Below are positions 26,666 through 38,655 of a stretch of DNA of 64,000 nucleotides, in pieces. The DNA is taken from NCBI GenBank assembly GCA_938075305.1, contig CALJGV010000036.1:26581-90580 (forward strand). The letters run 5' to 3'. The DNA comes from an uncultured bacterium (GTDB taxonomy: Bacteria > Planctomycetota > UBA1135 > GCA-002686595). The notes beneath the pieces were generated by a model. The model saw only the letters and a program-made list of their open reading frames with translations, ran no database searches and had not been told where the DNA came from. Each line of letters starts with the position of its first letter. Positions within the stretch are counted from its first letter, which is position 1. The position numbers were made by a program, and so were the translations under genes.

Positions 26666-27441
26666 GCGGCACCCTCGCCCGCATCGGCGCGCTGCACGAG
26701 CTCCCGGAAGATCTCCTCGAGCCACTCCTTGCCGGTCATGGCGCGCAGCTCATCGAGGCTGCCGGCGGCCAGCATGCGGCCGTCGTAGACGATGCCGATC
26801 CGGTCGCAGAGCCGCTCCGCCTCGCTGAGGATGTGCGTGCTGAAGAGCACGCAGGTCCCCGCCTCGCGGCGCGACTCGATGAACTGGATCATGTCGCTGG
26901 AGGCCATGATGTCCAGCCCGGTGGTGGGCTCATCCAGGATGAGCACGGGCGGGTCGTGGAGCACCGCGCGGGCGATGGAGACCCGCTGCTTCTGGCCGGT
27001 GGACAGGGCCTCGCAGCGGCCGTCACCGAAGGCGTGGAGGTCGAAGGCGTCGAAGGCCCGGGCGATCGCGGCCTCGAGGCGCTCCCCCTCCAGCCCGTGG
27101 AGGCGCCCGAAGTAGCGCAGGGTCTCGCGGCCGGTGAGGCGGGGGTACAGGCCTGTGCTCCCCGAGAGGAAGCCCAGCCGGCGGCGGACCTCCAGGGGGT
27201 CCTCGGCGACGTCCACGCCGTCGATCAGCGCCCGCCCCGCCGTGGGGGCGAGGATGGTGGAGAGCATGCGCAGCGTCGTGGTCTTGCCTGCGCCGTTGGG
27301 CCCGAGCAGCCCGAAGATCTCGCCCTTACGGCAGTCGAGGTCCACGCCCTTCACGGCTTCCACCACCCCGCGTTGGGGATCATGGAAGGTCTTGGCCAGG
27401 CCCTCGGCGCGGATCGCGCTGGTGTTGGTGGGATCGGTCAT
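26662..27441 (-). CDS. ABC transporter ATP-binding protein, NatA/CcmA-like
   Basis: A 259-residue ATPase. Walker A is GPNGAGKT, the Q-loop region LGFLSGSTGLYPRLTG, the signature LSTGQKQRV, Walker B VLILDEPTTGLD and the switch His in FSTHI. All elements are intact. It belongs to the ABC-2/NatA branch that exports ions, lipids or small molecules with two NatB-type permeases, which flank it here. ATG 27441 is used; GTG 27453, four codons earlier, overlaps the TGA of the upstream permease (GTGA) in the same manner as the other junctions and may be the real start. Confidence 0.92.
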   Translation of the reverse strand: MTDPTNTSAIRAEGLAKTFHDPQRGVVEAVKGVDLDCRKGEIFGLLGPNGAGKTTTLRMLSTILAPTAGRALIDGVDVAEDPLEVRRRLGFLSGSTGLYPRLTGRETLRYFGRLHGLEGERLEAAIARAFDAFDLHAFGDGRCEALSTGQKQRVSIARAVLHDPPVLILDEPTTGLDIMASSDMIQFIESRREAGTCVLFSTHILSEAERLCDRIGIVYDGRMLAAGSLDELRAMTGKEWLEEIFRELVQRADAGEGAA

Positions 27442-27449
27442 GGAGGGGC

Positions 27450-28745
27450 TCACCGGGGGCGGAGGATTCGGAGGATGCGGGTCATGGAGATGGTCTCGCT
27501 GGAGAGGGAGACCTCCTCGCTGGAGAGCAAGCGCACGGAGAACCAGATCGCGAACAGGGCGGCGACGGTCAGGGAGAAGGCGCAGAGCAGGAGCGGGCCG
27601 GCGCTGGCCGAGCCCACCAGCAGCCCGCGGAACGCGAGGGAGACGTTGACCACCGGGATCCACGCGGTGGTGGCGGTGAGCTCCATCCCGGGCAGGTTGG
27701 TGGCCATGGCGGGGAGCATGAACAGCATCTGCACCGGGCCGAGCAGGGCCTGGCCCTCCTTGAAGCTCGCGGCGAGGCTCGCCACGCCTGTGAGGACCGC
27801 GCTGACGAAGAAGGCGAACAGCGCCGCCAGGGGCGCGATGGAGATCAGCGCGCCCAGGGGGAGCTCCACCTTCGGCGCGCCGTCTCCGAGGCCCGCGAGC
27901 TGGCCGAGCAGGTGGCCGGCGGAGAGGCCCAGGGCCAGCAGGTTCAGCGTCGCGGCGATCATCGACGTGGCGCAGACGGCGAAGATCTTGCCGAGGTGCA
28001 GGCCGAGGCGGGGGATGGGCAGGAGGAGCGTGGTCTCGGCGGTCTGGCGCTCCTTCTCTCCCGCGGTCAGGTCCACGGCGGGGAAGAAGGCCCCGAGCAC
28101 GCACATGACCACGAGCAGAATCGGTAGCAGGAGTGAGAGCACCAGGGCGCCGTCGTCCTTGCTGGGGTTGATCTTCCGCGTCTGGATCAGGATCGGCTCC
28201 AGGACCTCCGGGTCGAGCTCGCGGGCCTCGGCGGCCTCGGCGCGGAGCTCCTCGGTCCAGCCCTCGAGGGCCGAGACCACGCGCCCCCGGGCCGTCTCGG
28301 ACTGGCTGCTGGTGCTGTCGAAGAAGAGGGCCGCAGGGTCGTCCTCGCTACGGCCGTCGGGGAGGAACAGCAGCGCGTCGGCCTCCTCCCCCTCGATCAG
28401 CTCCGCGATGGCGTCGGCGTCGCGGGGCGTCTCCGGGTCCAGGGCGACGACCTCAATCCGGCCCCTGCCCTCCTCGTCGAGGGCCAGCTGTCCGCGGGCG
28501 GCCTCGGCGGTCTCGGCCGTGGCCACCACGCCCACCGTCACATCCCGGGCCTGCTTCTGCCCCTGCACGACGAGGACGCCCTGGACCATGATCCAGAACA
28601 TCGCCGGGTACATGCACAGGGGCAGGACGAAGGTGTAGAGCAGCGTCTGCCGGTCCCGGAAGCTCTCGCCAAGCTCCTTGCGGGCGACCGCGAAGGCTGC
28701 GCGCAGGACGCCAGCGCCCGGCGCGTCGCGTGGGGGGGAGCTCAA
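27450..28745 (-). CDS. NatB-like ABC transporter permease
   Basis: About 431 residues. A first helix lies near 33-55 (TLLYTFVLPLCMYPAMFWIM), then an extracytoplasmic domain of about 150 residues with acidic stretches, then five or six helices, as in NatB/YhaP-type permeases. The motif DLTAGEKERQTAETTLLLP is characteristic of the family. TTG 28745 overlaps the TGA of the M24 peptidase gene and is taken as start. It likely pairs with the CPBP-fused permease to form the membrane channel served by the intervening ATPase. Confidence 0.88.
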   Translation of the reverse strand: MSSPPRDAPGAGVLRAAFAVARKELGESFRDRQTLLYTFVLPLCMYPAMFWIMVQGVLVVQGQKQARDVTVGVVATAETAEAARGQLALDEEGRGRIEVVALDPETPRDADAIAELIEGEEADALLFLPDGRSEDDPAALFFDSTSSQSETARGRVVSALEGWTEELRAEAAEARELDPEVLEPILIQTRKINPSKDDGALVLSLLLPILLVVMCVLGAFFPAVDLTAGEKERQTAETTLLLPIPRLGLHLGKIFAVCATSMIAATLNLLALGLSAGHLLGQLAGLGDGAPKVELPLGALISIAPLAALFAFFVSAVLTGVASLAASFKEGQALLGPVQMLFMLPAMATNLPGMELTATTAWIPVVNVSLAFRGLLVGSASAGPLLLCAFSLTVAALFAIWFSVRLLSSEEVSLSSETISMTRILRILRPR

Positions 28746-29971
28746 GGCGCGCCGGGGCCCTCCTGCCATTGACCGAAGTGGTCCACGCCGTCCTCGGTGA
28801 TGTAGCAGATGTCCTCGATGCGTAGCCCGAAGCGGCCGGGCTGGTAGATGCCGGGCTCGTTGGTGAAGCACATCCCGGGCTCCATGGGCACGTCGGAGCC
28901 ACCGTCCAGGTAGGGGGGCTCGTGAATCTCGACCCCGATGCTGTGACCGAGACGGTGGGCGAGGTGGGCATAGCCGCCGTCGAAGCCCGCCGCGGCGAGC
29001 GCCTCGCGGGCGGCCTTGTCGGCGTCGCCGGTTCGGGCGCCGGGGCGCATCATCTCGTAGCCCGCGAGCTGCGCGGCGCGGACCGCGTCCCATACCCGCT
29101 GGACCTCGTCCGACGGGGGCGCTCCCACGGTCCAGGTCCGGGTGGTGTCGCTGCAGTAGCCGTGGAGCCGGCCGCCGGTGTCGAGCAGCATCACGGTCCC
29201 CACCTCGAGCTCCCGGTCCACCTCGTCACCGTGGGGGAAGGCGCCGGACGGGCCGGCCAGGGAGAGGTCCCAGGTGCCGGTCAGCCCGAGCTCCTGCTGG
29301 GCGAAGTGGGCGAGGGCGCCGACCTCGGAGGACTTCATCCCCGGCTCGGTGACGGCGTACACCGCGCGGATCGCATCCTGGGTCCGCTCCTGGGCGGAGC
29401 GGAGGATCTCGAGCTCGCGCTCCGTCTTCGGCCCGCGGAGCCTGCGCGCCACAGCCGCGCCGTCCTCGATGGCGAAGCCGAGGGCTGCCCCCGTGGGGAG
29501 CGTGAAGCGCGCGCGGACGTCAGGGTCGGCCACCACCCGGCGAGCGCCCCGGCTCCGGAGCGCGTCGGCGAGCACCTTCGAGGAGTCCTGGTGCTCATCC
29601 CAGGGGAGGACGTCCCGGCCGAGCTCCTGGCCGCCGCTGGCGCGCTCGCAGAGCGTCGCGACGCGGCTGGCCTCGAACGCGGGGGTCACCCACACGAAGG
29701 ACCCGTCCGCCATGACCGCCGCTGCCAGCAGCCGCTCGCTCCGTCCCAGGGCCACCCCGGTGAGGTACTCGAGGGTCCCGCCGGGCTCGATGAGCATGGC
29801 GTCGACCTTCTCCTCGGAGAGGATCCGAGCGAGGCGCTCCCTGAACTCGAGCCGCTCGGCGGGGGTCAGGGGCGCGGGCGGGGCGGCGTAGGTGGAAAGC
29901 GTTTCCCGGATCTGACGGGACCGGGGGTCGTCCCCGGTCGGGACGGGCGTCTTCGAGGGGAGGATCGGCAT
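28742..29971 (-). CDS. M24-family metallopeptidase (Xaa-Pro aminopeptidase-like)
   Basis: A 409-residue cytoplasmic peptidase with the creatinase/prolidase layout: N-terminal domain about 45-170 and the pita-bread catalytic domain about 180-405. The dinuclear metal ligands are visible as Asp in LLDTGG and YCSDTTRT, His in LAHRLGHSIG, and Glu in FTNEPGIY and RIEDI. It should remove N-terminal residues preceding proline or split X-Pro dipeptides. It is the first gene of the ABC exporter operon; its TGA overlaps the TTG of the permease. Why a prolidase-type enzyme is coupled to an exporter is not obvious; peptide export or processing is one idea. Confidence 0.9.
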   Translation of the reverse strand: MPILPSKTPVPTGDDPRSRQIRETLSTYAAPPAPLTPAERLEFRERLARILSEEKVDAMLIEPGGTLEYLTGVALGRSERLLAAAVMADGSFVWVTPAFEASRVATLCERASGGQELGRDVLPWDEHQDSSKVLADALRSRGARRVVADPDVRARFTLPTGAALGFAIEDGAAVARRLRGPKTERELEILRSAQERTQDAIRAVYAVTEPGMKSSEVGALAHFAQQELGLTGTWDLSLAGPSGAFPHGDEVDRELEVGTVMLLDTGGRLHGYCSDTTRTWTVGAPPSDEVQRVWDAVRAAQLAGYEMMRPGARTGDADKAAREALAAAGFDGGYAHLAHRLGHSIGVEIHEPPYLDGGSDVPMEPGMCFTNEPGIYQPGRFGLRIEDICYITEDGVDHFGQWQEGPGAP

Positions 29972-30183
29972 GGGCGCAGGATAGACGAGAGCGGCTCGAT
30001 CCCGAGCGGTGATCCCTCACCTCCCAAACGCGCCTGGCGCGTGTCCGGCAGCGGGAGGCCTCCCTACGCGGGCCGTGTCGTCGTCTGGATCCTGGACAAG
30101 ATCCGTCTCGCCCTCGGATCCACGGGCAGGGAACCGCCGTCGGCCTTCACTCGCAGCGGCCCTCCCTCCGATCAGAGCCCGGA

Positions 30184-30894
30184 GTGGAGCCCCCCAGCAG
30201 CAATCAGACGATCGACCACGGCTCGGATCTTGGCCTCGGCCAGGACCGCCGCGGTGCCGTGCGCCAGGGCGGCGCGAGCCCCGCGCACCCGGGTCGCCGC
30301 AGCAGCCTGTTCGCCCCGCGACCGGATTCGTCGGGGAGGCGCCGCGTCAACCGCCCGCTCCCCCCGCTCCCCGCTCGCCGACGGCCGTCGCTGGTCAGCC
30401 TCGCCGCGGGCGTCGCCGCCAAGGGCTCCTTCATGCTGCTCCTGGCCTGGGCGCTCTGCTTCAACTTCAGCGAGGTCCGCGGCGGCTCCATGATGCCGGG
30501 CATCCAGGACCGCGACCGGATCCTGGTGGACCACGTGTCCTACATCTTCACCTCGGTCCACCGTGGCGACGTCGTCGTCATGCGGTACCCGATGGACCCT
30601 TCGGTGGACTACGTGAAGCGCGTGATCGGGCTCCCCGGTGACCACATTCAGATCTTCGACGGCCACGTCTGGGTCAACGATGAGCTCCTCGAGGAGCCCT
30701 ACGTGGAGGCTGCAGCCAACGATCCGTACGCCTTCGTGGACACGGTTGTTCAGAGCAACTGCTACTTCGTCCTGGGCGACAACCGGATCCGGAGCTCGGA
30801 CAGCCGCGAGTTCGGGCAGGTGCCCCACGAGTACCTTCGCGGCAAGGTGCGCATGCGGCTCTGGCCGCCTTTGCGCGCGGGCATGATCCAGTGA
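30184..30894 (+). CDS. lepB: Signal peptidase I
   Basis: A 236-residue type I leader peptidase. A Pro/Arg-rich N-terminal stretch of about 75 residues precedes one transmembrane helix (about 79-98). The catalytic Ser is in GGSMMPGI and the Lys in VKRVIGLPGD. The GDNRIRSSDSREFG motif (box E) is intact. It cleaves signal peptides of exported proteins on the outer face of the membrane. GTG 30184 is used for lack of a better start; the proline-rich part may be partly untranslated. It is a single gene divergent from the M24 operon. Confidence 0.92.
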   Translation: MEPPSSNQTIDHGSDLGLGQDRRGAVRQGGASPAHPGRRSSLFAPRPDSSGRRRVNRPLPPLPARRRPSLVSLAAGVAAKGSFMLLLAWALCFNFSEVRGGSMMPGIQDRDRILVDHVSYIFTSVHRGDVVVMRYPMDPSVDYVKRVIGLPGDHIQIFDGHVWVNDELLEEPYVEAAANDPYAFVDTVVQSNCYFVLGDNRIRSSDSREFGQVPHEYLRGKVRMRLWPPLRAGMIQ

Positions 30895-30993
30895 GCCCCA
30901 GGGCCGGTGGAGCCGGCCTCACCCATTGGATTGCTGGCCTCGAAGGCGGGCGGGGGGGGCGCCGCGGACGGGCGGGCTTAGGATGGGTGCACC

Positions 30994-32382
30994 ATGAGCA
31001 CCACAGCCCAAGCCACGGCGACCATCGCCAACCTCGACCCCGCCTCCGGTGACCTGATCGCCGAGATCCCCTGCGCCACCGCGGAGGAGGTCCAGGCCGC
31101 CGTCGACCGAGCGCGAGCCGCGCAGCCGGCGTGGGCTGACCTCGGCATCGAGGCCCGCGCGGCAGCACTGGCGCGCTTCGGGGAGCGGCTCGCCGCGGAC
31201 GCGGAGCCCCTGGGGGCGCTCGTGACCCGGGAGATGGGCAAGACCCTGCGGTCCGCCGTGGGGGAGGTGAAGGGATATGCGGGCGGTGTCAGCTCCGAGG
31301 CCCAGGAGGTCGTGGAGGCGCTTGCTCCCATCTCCTACGGGGACAAGGCGAAGAACGTGACGACGGTCCACGAGCCCCTGGGCGTCGTGGCCGCGGTCAC
31401 GCCGTGGAACTTCCCCGTGGGGATGCCGCTCTCCATCATCACCCCCGCCCTCGTGGCGGGGAACACCGTGGTGTTCAAGCCGAGCGAGCACACCCCGCTG
31501 ACGGGCGCGAGGCTGGCGGAGCTCCTCCAGGCGGAGCTGCCGGCCGGGGCCCTGGAGCTGGTCCAGGGTGCCGGCGCCACCGGCGCTGCCCTCGTCGAGG
31601 CCGACGTGGACATGGTGGGCTTCGTGGGGAGCCGTGCCACCGGTCAGCGCATCATGAACGCGGCCGCGGGGTCCCTCAAGCGCCTGGTCCTGGAGCTCGG
31701 CGGAAAGGACCCGATGGTGGTGTTCGAGGACGCTGACCTCGAGGCCGCGGCGCGCTGCGCCGTGGAGCACTCGCTCCGGAACACGGGGCAGGTCTGCTGC
31801 TCCGTGGAGCGGGTCTACGTGGCTGACGCCATCGCGGACGAGTTCGAGGCCAAGGTGGTCGAGCTCGCCCAGCAATGGACCCACGGCGACGGCCGGGAGG
31901 ACGGCGTCAAGATGGGACCGCTCGTCAGCGAGGGGCAGCGGGCCAAGGTCGAGGCCCAGGTGCGGGCGGCGGTGAAGGAGGGGGCGCAGCTCCGCGTCGG
32001 CGGTGTCCAGCCGGAGGGCGCGGGCTGGTTCTATCCCGCAACCGTCCTGACCGGAGTGGATCAGGGGCACCGGATCACCCACGAGGAGACCTTCGGGCCC
32101 GTGGTCGCGGTCACCCGCTTCGACGGCTCCGAGGACCAGGGGGTCCGCTTCGCGAATGACACCGTCTACGGCCTGGGGGCCAACGTCTGGACCACCGACC
32201 CGGCTCGGGCGGCTCGGGTGGCGGCCCGGCTCCGTGCGGGTCAGGTGGGGGTGAACCGCTACCTCGGCGGCGCGTCCGGCTCCCCCTGGGTGGGCGCACG
32301 CCAGTCTGGCTTCGGCCACCTGGGTGGCCCGGACGGCCACCGCCAGTTCACTGTCCCCAAGACGATCACCATCGGCCGCTAG
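30994..32382 (+). CDS. NAD(P)-dependent aldehyde dehydrogenase
   Basis: A 462-residue aldehyde dehydrogenase. The cofactor region has TPWNFPVGMP, KPSEHTPL and GSRATGQRI. The catalytic Glu lies in LELGGKDP and the catalytic Cys in NTGQVCCSVERV. The C-terminal EETFGPVVAV and ANDTVYGLG motifs are present. Sequence and length resemble succinate-semialdehyde dehydrogenase-type enzymes (GabD/YneI), but the substrate is not fixed by sequence alone. It is a single gene, convergent with the HDOD gene, 30 bases between stops. Confidence 0.9.
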   Translation: MSTTAQATATIANLDPASGDLIAEIPCATAEEVQAAVDRARAAQPAWADLGIEARAAALARFGERLAADAEPLGALVTREMGKTLRSAVGEVKGYAGGVSSEAQEVVEALAPISYGDKAKNVTTVHEPLGVVAAVTPWNFPVGMPLSIITPALVAGNTVVFKPSEHTPLTGARLAELLQAELPAGALELVQGAGATGAALVEADVDMVGFVGSRATGQRIMNAAAGSLKRLVLELGGKDPMVVFEDADLEAAARCAVEHSLRNTGQVCCSVERVYVADAIADEFEAKVVELAQQWTHGDGREDGVKMGPLVSEGQRAKVEAQVRAAVKEGAQLRVGGVQPEGAGWFYPATVLTGVDQGHRITHEETFGPVVAVTRFDGSEDQGVRFANDTVYGLGANVWTTDPARAARVAARLRAGQVGVNRYLGGASGSPWVGARQSGFGHLGGPDGHRQFTVPKTITIGR

Positions 32383-32411
32383 CACGGCCCTGGAGGGGCC
32401 GCCCCTCGCGC

Positions 32412-33278
32412 TCACGCGGCGAAGAGGGAGACGCTGCCCGAGGTCACCAGGTCCGCGAGCTCCTGCACCTGCCTCCGATCGACCCTCAGCGCCCTGGCGA
32501 CGGGCCAGCTGACCGGGATAGACAGGTTCTCGAAGCCCGGGGCCGACAGGAGGCGCCCGAGGTAGGCCGAGAAGACCGCCACCTGGACGTCCGCCGCGGG
32601 CGGAGTGTCGTGGGGCCAGTTGGCCATGGACTTGGCGGCGGACAGGATCGAGGGCGGGAGCGGCCAGTTCCTGGCGAGCAGGACGCACAGGACCGGGCCG
32701 ATGCGCCGGACGAGCTCGCTCCGCAGGCGCTCGGAGAGCGGCCTGCCCTGCCTCGCTTCCACGCGCTGGATCAGCTGGAACCCCAGCGGGGGCCCGGAGG
32801 AGAGGATGAGCCCCCCCAGCAGGGAGGCTCTGCTGGACCCGAGCTTGGCAGAGGAGACCCGGTGCGAGATCACGCCTGCGTTGCAGGCCACCTGCCACGC
32901 CTTCTTTCCCCCCAGCATGTCCTTGAGGACCGGACCGAAGATCTTGGTCCTGGCGACCTTGATGACCGCGAGCTCGAAGAGCGCCCGCATCCCGATGCGC
33001 TGGGCCGCGACGCTGGCAGACTCGACGGTGGCGACCGCGGCATAGAGGGAGGAGTTGGCGAGGGCGAGGACGTGGCGGCTCAGCTCCTCGTCGCTCTCCA
33101 GGATCTTCCCCACGGCAATCACGTCGTACTCTCCGCTCACCACCAGCGCCGCCAGCTCGAAGGCGGCCTTGTTGAGACGGGGGAGCTCTTCCTCGGCGGC
33201 GTCCAGCTCCGCGCGGATGGCGCATCGCCAGGAGCGGTCCAGGCTGTGGGGGATGTCGACGACTTCGCTGGCTTTCAC
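32412..33278 (-). CDS. HDOD domain protein
   Basis: About 288 residues when started at GTG 33278. The HDOD fold, a degenerate metal-free relative of HD phosphohydrolases used in signalling, covers about 30-230 with LPRLNKAAFELAALVVSGEYD, LESDEELSRHVLALANSSLYA and AAQRIGMRALFELAVI. The HD metal pair is absent, as usual. HDOD proteins act as scaffold regulators in motility, stress or cyclic-dinucleotide pathways. The frame is open to 33533, but the extra N-terminus is Gly/Pro/Arg-rich and not convincing, so the start is uncertain. Confidence 0.8.
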   Translation of the reverse strand: MKASEVVDIPHSLDRSWRCAIRAELDAAEEELPRLNKAAFELAALVVSGEYDVIAVGKILESDEELSRHVLALANSSLYAAVATVESASVAAQRIGMRALFELAVIKVARTKIFGPVLKDMLGGKKAWQVACNAGVISHRVSSAKLGSSRASLLGGLILSSGPPLGFQLIQRVEARQGRPLSERLRSELVRRIGPVLCVLLARNWPLPPSILSAAKSMANWPHDTPPAADVQVAVFSAYLGRLLSAPGFENLSIPVSWPVARALRVDRRQVQELADLVTSGSVSLFAA

Positions 33279-33539
33279 ACGGCAGGGATCGGGCACCGCG
33301 AGCGTGCAAATCGAGCCCAACGAACGTCTCTCGGAGGCGACATCCCCGGTCCCTTTCCCCCTGTTTGCCGAGCTGGGACGAGGGGAAAACCCGCTCCGCG
33401 CATCGCGAGGGCTGCGGGATTCTGGAAGGTGACTACCGCCACCCTCCGTAGTCCCTTCGGGGGCCTTGCCCAGCCGGACGAGGCCCCGGGAACGCACGGC
33501 GAGGACGAGCCGTGTCCCCGGGTGGGGCACCACGCTGGC

Positions 33540-34994
33540 TCACAGGACCGGTCCGAGCATGGCGACCGAGTTGTTCCACAGTCGCCGGCCCAGGGACCAG
33601 GCGCGCACCTCCCGTAGGGACACCTCTCGGGCGGCCGCGATGTAGGCGTCCTGGCGCGCGCGCATCTGCGTGGTGACCGCGCGGTCGACCAGCAGGATGT
33701 TGTTCTCGTAGTTGAGCTCGAAGCTCCGCCGGTCCGCGTTGGCGGAGCCGATCAAGGTCACCTCGCCGTCCAGGGTGAGGGACTTGGTGTGTAGCAGCCC
33801 TCCGACGTACTCCTGGATCCTGACCCCGGCCTCGAGGAGCTCCGCGTAGTAGCTGCGGCTGGCCGCGCCGACGATCCAGGAGTCATTGCGAGCTGGGAAC
33901 ACGATGGTGGTCTCGACGCCCCGCCGGGCGCTTGCACAGAGCGCCGCCTGCATCGGGTCGGTGGGGACGTAGTAGGGGGTCGTGATCACGAGCTCGCGGC
34001 GGGCGCTGTGCATGAGGGTCACGAACATCTCCGGCATGGCGGAGTTCTGCACGGTGGGCCCGGTGCCGAACGCTAGGGCGGGGAACCCCTCCGTGGGAGC
34101 GGGCATGGGCCGCTCCAGCAACTCCGTGATGTCGTCGTCCACCTGTGCGAGCCAGTCGCTCGCGAAGAGGAGCTGGTTCTGCCGGGCCACCGGCCCCTCG
34201 AAGCGCATCACCGCGTCGACCCACGGCGCGTACTTGGCCTTGACCCGAAACTCGGGGTCGGCGCAGTTCTGACTCCCGCAGTAGGTCACCCGGTGGTCGA
34301 TGACGACGATCTTGCGGTGGTTCCTCAGGTCCACCCGGCCGCGGATCGCCCGGACGAGCGGGTTCCCGATCGGGAGCGCCACCGCGAGCTTCACCCCGGC
34401 CTTCGCCATGCGCCCCCAGGTGTTGGAGCGCACCATGTCCCTGGAGCCGAGGCTGTCGACCATCGCGCGGCAGGTGACGCCGCGACCGGCGGCGCGCTCG
34501 AGGGCCTCGGCCACGCGCTCGCCGTTGTGGTCGGTGAGCCAGATATAGAACAGGAGGTGGACGTGATCGGTGGCGCGGTCGATGTCCTCGACCATGGCGC
34601 GGATCGAGGCGTTGGAGTCCTCCAGCAGCCGGGCGGTGTTCCCCCCATGGGGCTTGAAGCCGTTGATCGAGCCGGCGGCGCGGAACAGGTGCCCATGGCG
34701 GTGCTCGACTTCGGGCATGAGGGTCCGCCCGCTTCCGCTCGCCCCCCCGGCCATCCGCGCGAGGTGGGCGGCGGCGGTCTCCGCCTTCCGGGCCCGCTCG
34801 CGCCCGATGTTCACCTCGCCGAGCAGGACGTACGCCACCACCCCCAGGACCGGCAGGAGCAGAATGACGAGCAGCCACGCGAGGCGCGAAGCCGGCTCCC
34901 GGTGCGGCCGGATCAGGATCCGGATCACCACAGGGACATGGATCAGCGCGTAGAGCGCCAACCCGAGCACCGAAGTCGTGAGGGGGTCGGGCAT
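33540..34994 (-). CDS. cls: Cardiolipin synthase (phospholipase D superfamily)
   Basis: A 484-residue membrane enzyme. Two N-terminal helices (about 8-25 and 37-59) form the PLDc_N region, with RPHREPASRLAWLLVILLLP. Two HKD catalytic motifs follow: NHRKIVVID near 225 and HTKSLTLDG near 400, each with the GSxN element (GSQN, GSAN). It condenses two phosphatidylglycerols, or a related pair, to cardiolipin on the inner membrane. It is a single gene, leftward. Confidence 0.92.
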   Translation of the reverse strand: MPDPLTTSVLGLALYALIHVPVVIRILIRPHREPASRLAWLLVILLLPVLGVVAYVLLGEVNIGRERARKAETAAAHLARMAGGASGSGRTLMPEVEHRHGHLFRAAGSINGFKPHGGNTARLLEDSNASIRAMVEDIDRATDHVHLLFYIWLTDHNGERVAEALERAAGRGVTCRAMVDSLGSRDMVRSNTWGRMAKAGVKLAVALPIGNPLVRAIRGRVDLRNHRKIVVIDHRVTYCGSQNCADPEFRVKAKYAPWVDAVMRFEGPVARQNQLLFASDWLAQVDDDITELLERPMPAPTEGFPALAFGTGPTVQNSAMPEMFVTLMHSARRELVITTPYYVPTDPMQAALCASARRGVETTIVFPARNDSWIVGAASRSYYAELLEAGVRIQEYVGGLLHTKSLTLDGEVTLIGSANADRRSFELNYENNILLVDRAVTTQMRARQDAYIAAAREVSLREVRAWSLGRRLWNNSVAMLGPVL

Positions 34995-35321
34995 GGCGGC
35001 GTGGGACGAAGGTCGGCGGCTCGGGACCAGAAGATGTCCGGCTATTGCCTGCGAAGTCTAAGGAGGAGTCAAGGCGAGGCGTCCGGCCCCGGGGCCTTTC
35101 GAGGGCGGGTTCTCGACGGGCCCCCCGGGACGCCCGCCGTCGACCACGCCCACCGACGTATCGAGAGGAGCACCCTATCGACGGTCACTCGCACGTCTGC
35201 TGCGGGCGGCGCACCGAATCCATCGGCAGCACTTCCCGGAGAGCGCGCGGCCCCTCAAGGGGGCGATGTGGCGCAGCTCACGTTCTCGGCGCGGTGGCCA
35301 TGGCCGCCCCATGTGGACGCA
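34995..35321. other. Intergenic region, nothing recognised
   Basis: About 330 bases lie between the leftward cardiolipin synthase gene and the 3' end of the leftward M1 peptidase gene. I see no gene, tRNA or strong hairpin. It should contain the cardiolipin synthase promoter and the end of the M1 transcript. Confidence 0.5.
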
Positions 35322-37694
<2,373 letters not shown>

Positions 37695-37804
37695 TGGGCG
37701 GCTTGGTGCTGTTGGACGGCCGGATAATCGCCTGCGGAGGCGTCCGGTGGACCCGATTCCCTGGCCGAATGTGGAACTGTGCCTCTGCTTGCACGGAATA
37801 AACG

Positions 37805-37842
37805 CGCGGGAGGCGGTGGACCGGGGTCCACCGCCTCCCGCG
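37805..37842 (-). terminator. Rho-independent terminator after the RGG gene pair
   Basis: An 18-base arm at 37805-37822 is the exact reverse complement of 37825-37842, leaving two unpaired bases (a tetraloop in practice). It lies 22 bases past the stop of the gene at 37865. Read leftward the hairpin is followed by CGTTTATTCC, a short T-rich stretch. This fits an intrinsic terminator for the two-gene leftward unit upstream. Confidence 0.8.
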
Positions 37843-37864
37843 ACAGGGTGCTTCAGTGGCAGGT

Positions 37865-38614
37865 TCAGTTCCCGCCGCGACCGCCGCGTCCACCGCGGCC
37901 GCCGGTGTCCCCGCCTCGGCCGCCCCAGCGCTGGTTCGCGTTGGACGCCTCGTACTGCTCGTACTGGGTGGGGGAGAGGACGCCCTGGATGGCCTCGTTG
38001 GTCTCGTCGCGCAGGCCGGTCCACATCTCGCGCATGCTGCCCATGTCGAGCCCCGAGTCCCGGGCCTCGCGCATGGACTGGCGCATCTCATCGACCTTCG
38101 CGGTTTGGTCCTGGAAGATGCCGCGCATGGAGTCGAGCTGGGTCTGATCGAGGCCGAGCTCGGTCTGGAGCTTGGCGAGACGGTCCTCGAGGCGCTTGGC
38201 CTCGGCGTCGGCCCGCCGCTGCTCTCGTTCCTGCTCTTCGCGCTCTTCGCGCATCTCGATCACGTTGGCGACGGCTGATTCGAGGGAGGGGCTCGCGACT
38301 GCGGCGGTGCCGTCGACGGAGCCGAGCATCTCTTCGACGATGCTCTCGATCTTGCTCCGATCGAGGCTCGCGGCCATCCGGCCGGACGCCGCGACCGGGG
38401 CGAGGGTCTCGGTGCTCTCGAGCTTCCCGATCCGGCCGTCCAGGCTCAAGACCGTTGCCTTGAGGTCATCGATGGCCGCGAGGAGCTCGGGGCCGGCGGG
38501 GGCCTGGGCCGCCTCGGACTGCGGAGCAGGGGCGAGCAGGACCGTCGCGCCGACGGCGCTGGCGCCGCCCGCGAGGATGCTACCGAGGAGGATGAGAGGG
38601 GTGCTGTTGGACAT
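37865..38614 (-). CDS. Exported coiled-coil protein with Spy/LTxxQ-like segment and RGG tail
   Basis: A 249-residue protein with an N-terminal signal peptide or anchor (about 1-27, LILLGSILAGGASAVGATVL). Residues about 110-175 are a highly charged coiled coil (EEREEQEREQRR and following). The segment LDQTQLDSMRGIFQDQ with the later LSPTQYEQYE resembles the paired LTxxQ repeats of Spy/CpxP periplasmic chaperones. The last 20 residues are a Gly/Arg tail with GGRGG repeats. It follows the other RGG-rich exported protein by 41 bases. A periplasmic chaperone or stress sensor is a reasonable guess, not a demonstrated role. Confidence 0.75.
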   Translation of the reverse strand: MSNSTPLILLGSILAGGASAVGATVLLAPAPQSEAAQAPAGPELLAAIDDLKATVLSLDGRIGKLESTETLAPVAASGRMAASLDRSKIESIVEEMLGSVDGTAAVASPSLESAVANVIEMREEREEQEREQRRADAEAKRLEDRLAKLQTELGLDQTQLDSMRGIFQDQTAKVDEMRQSMREARDSGLDMGSMREMWTGLRDETNEAIQGVLSPTQYEQYEASNANQRWGGRGGDTGGRGGRGGRGGN

Positions 38615-38655
38615 GGCTTGTAGAAGGAAAGACGTTTCGTTGTTCGTGACTTGGA

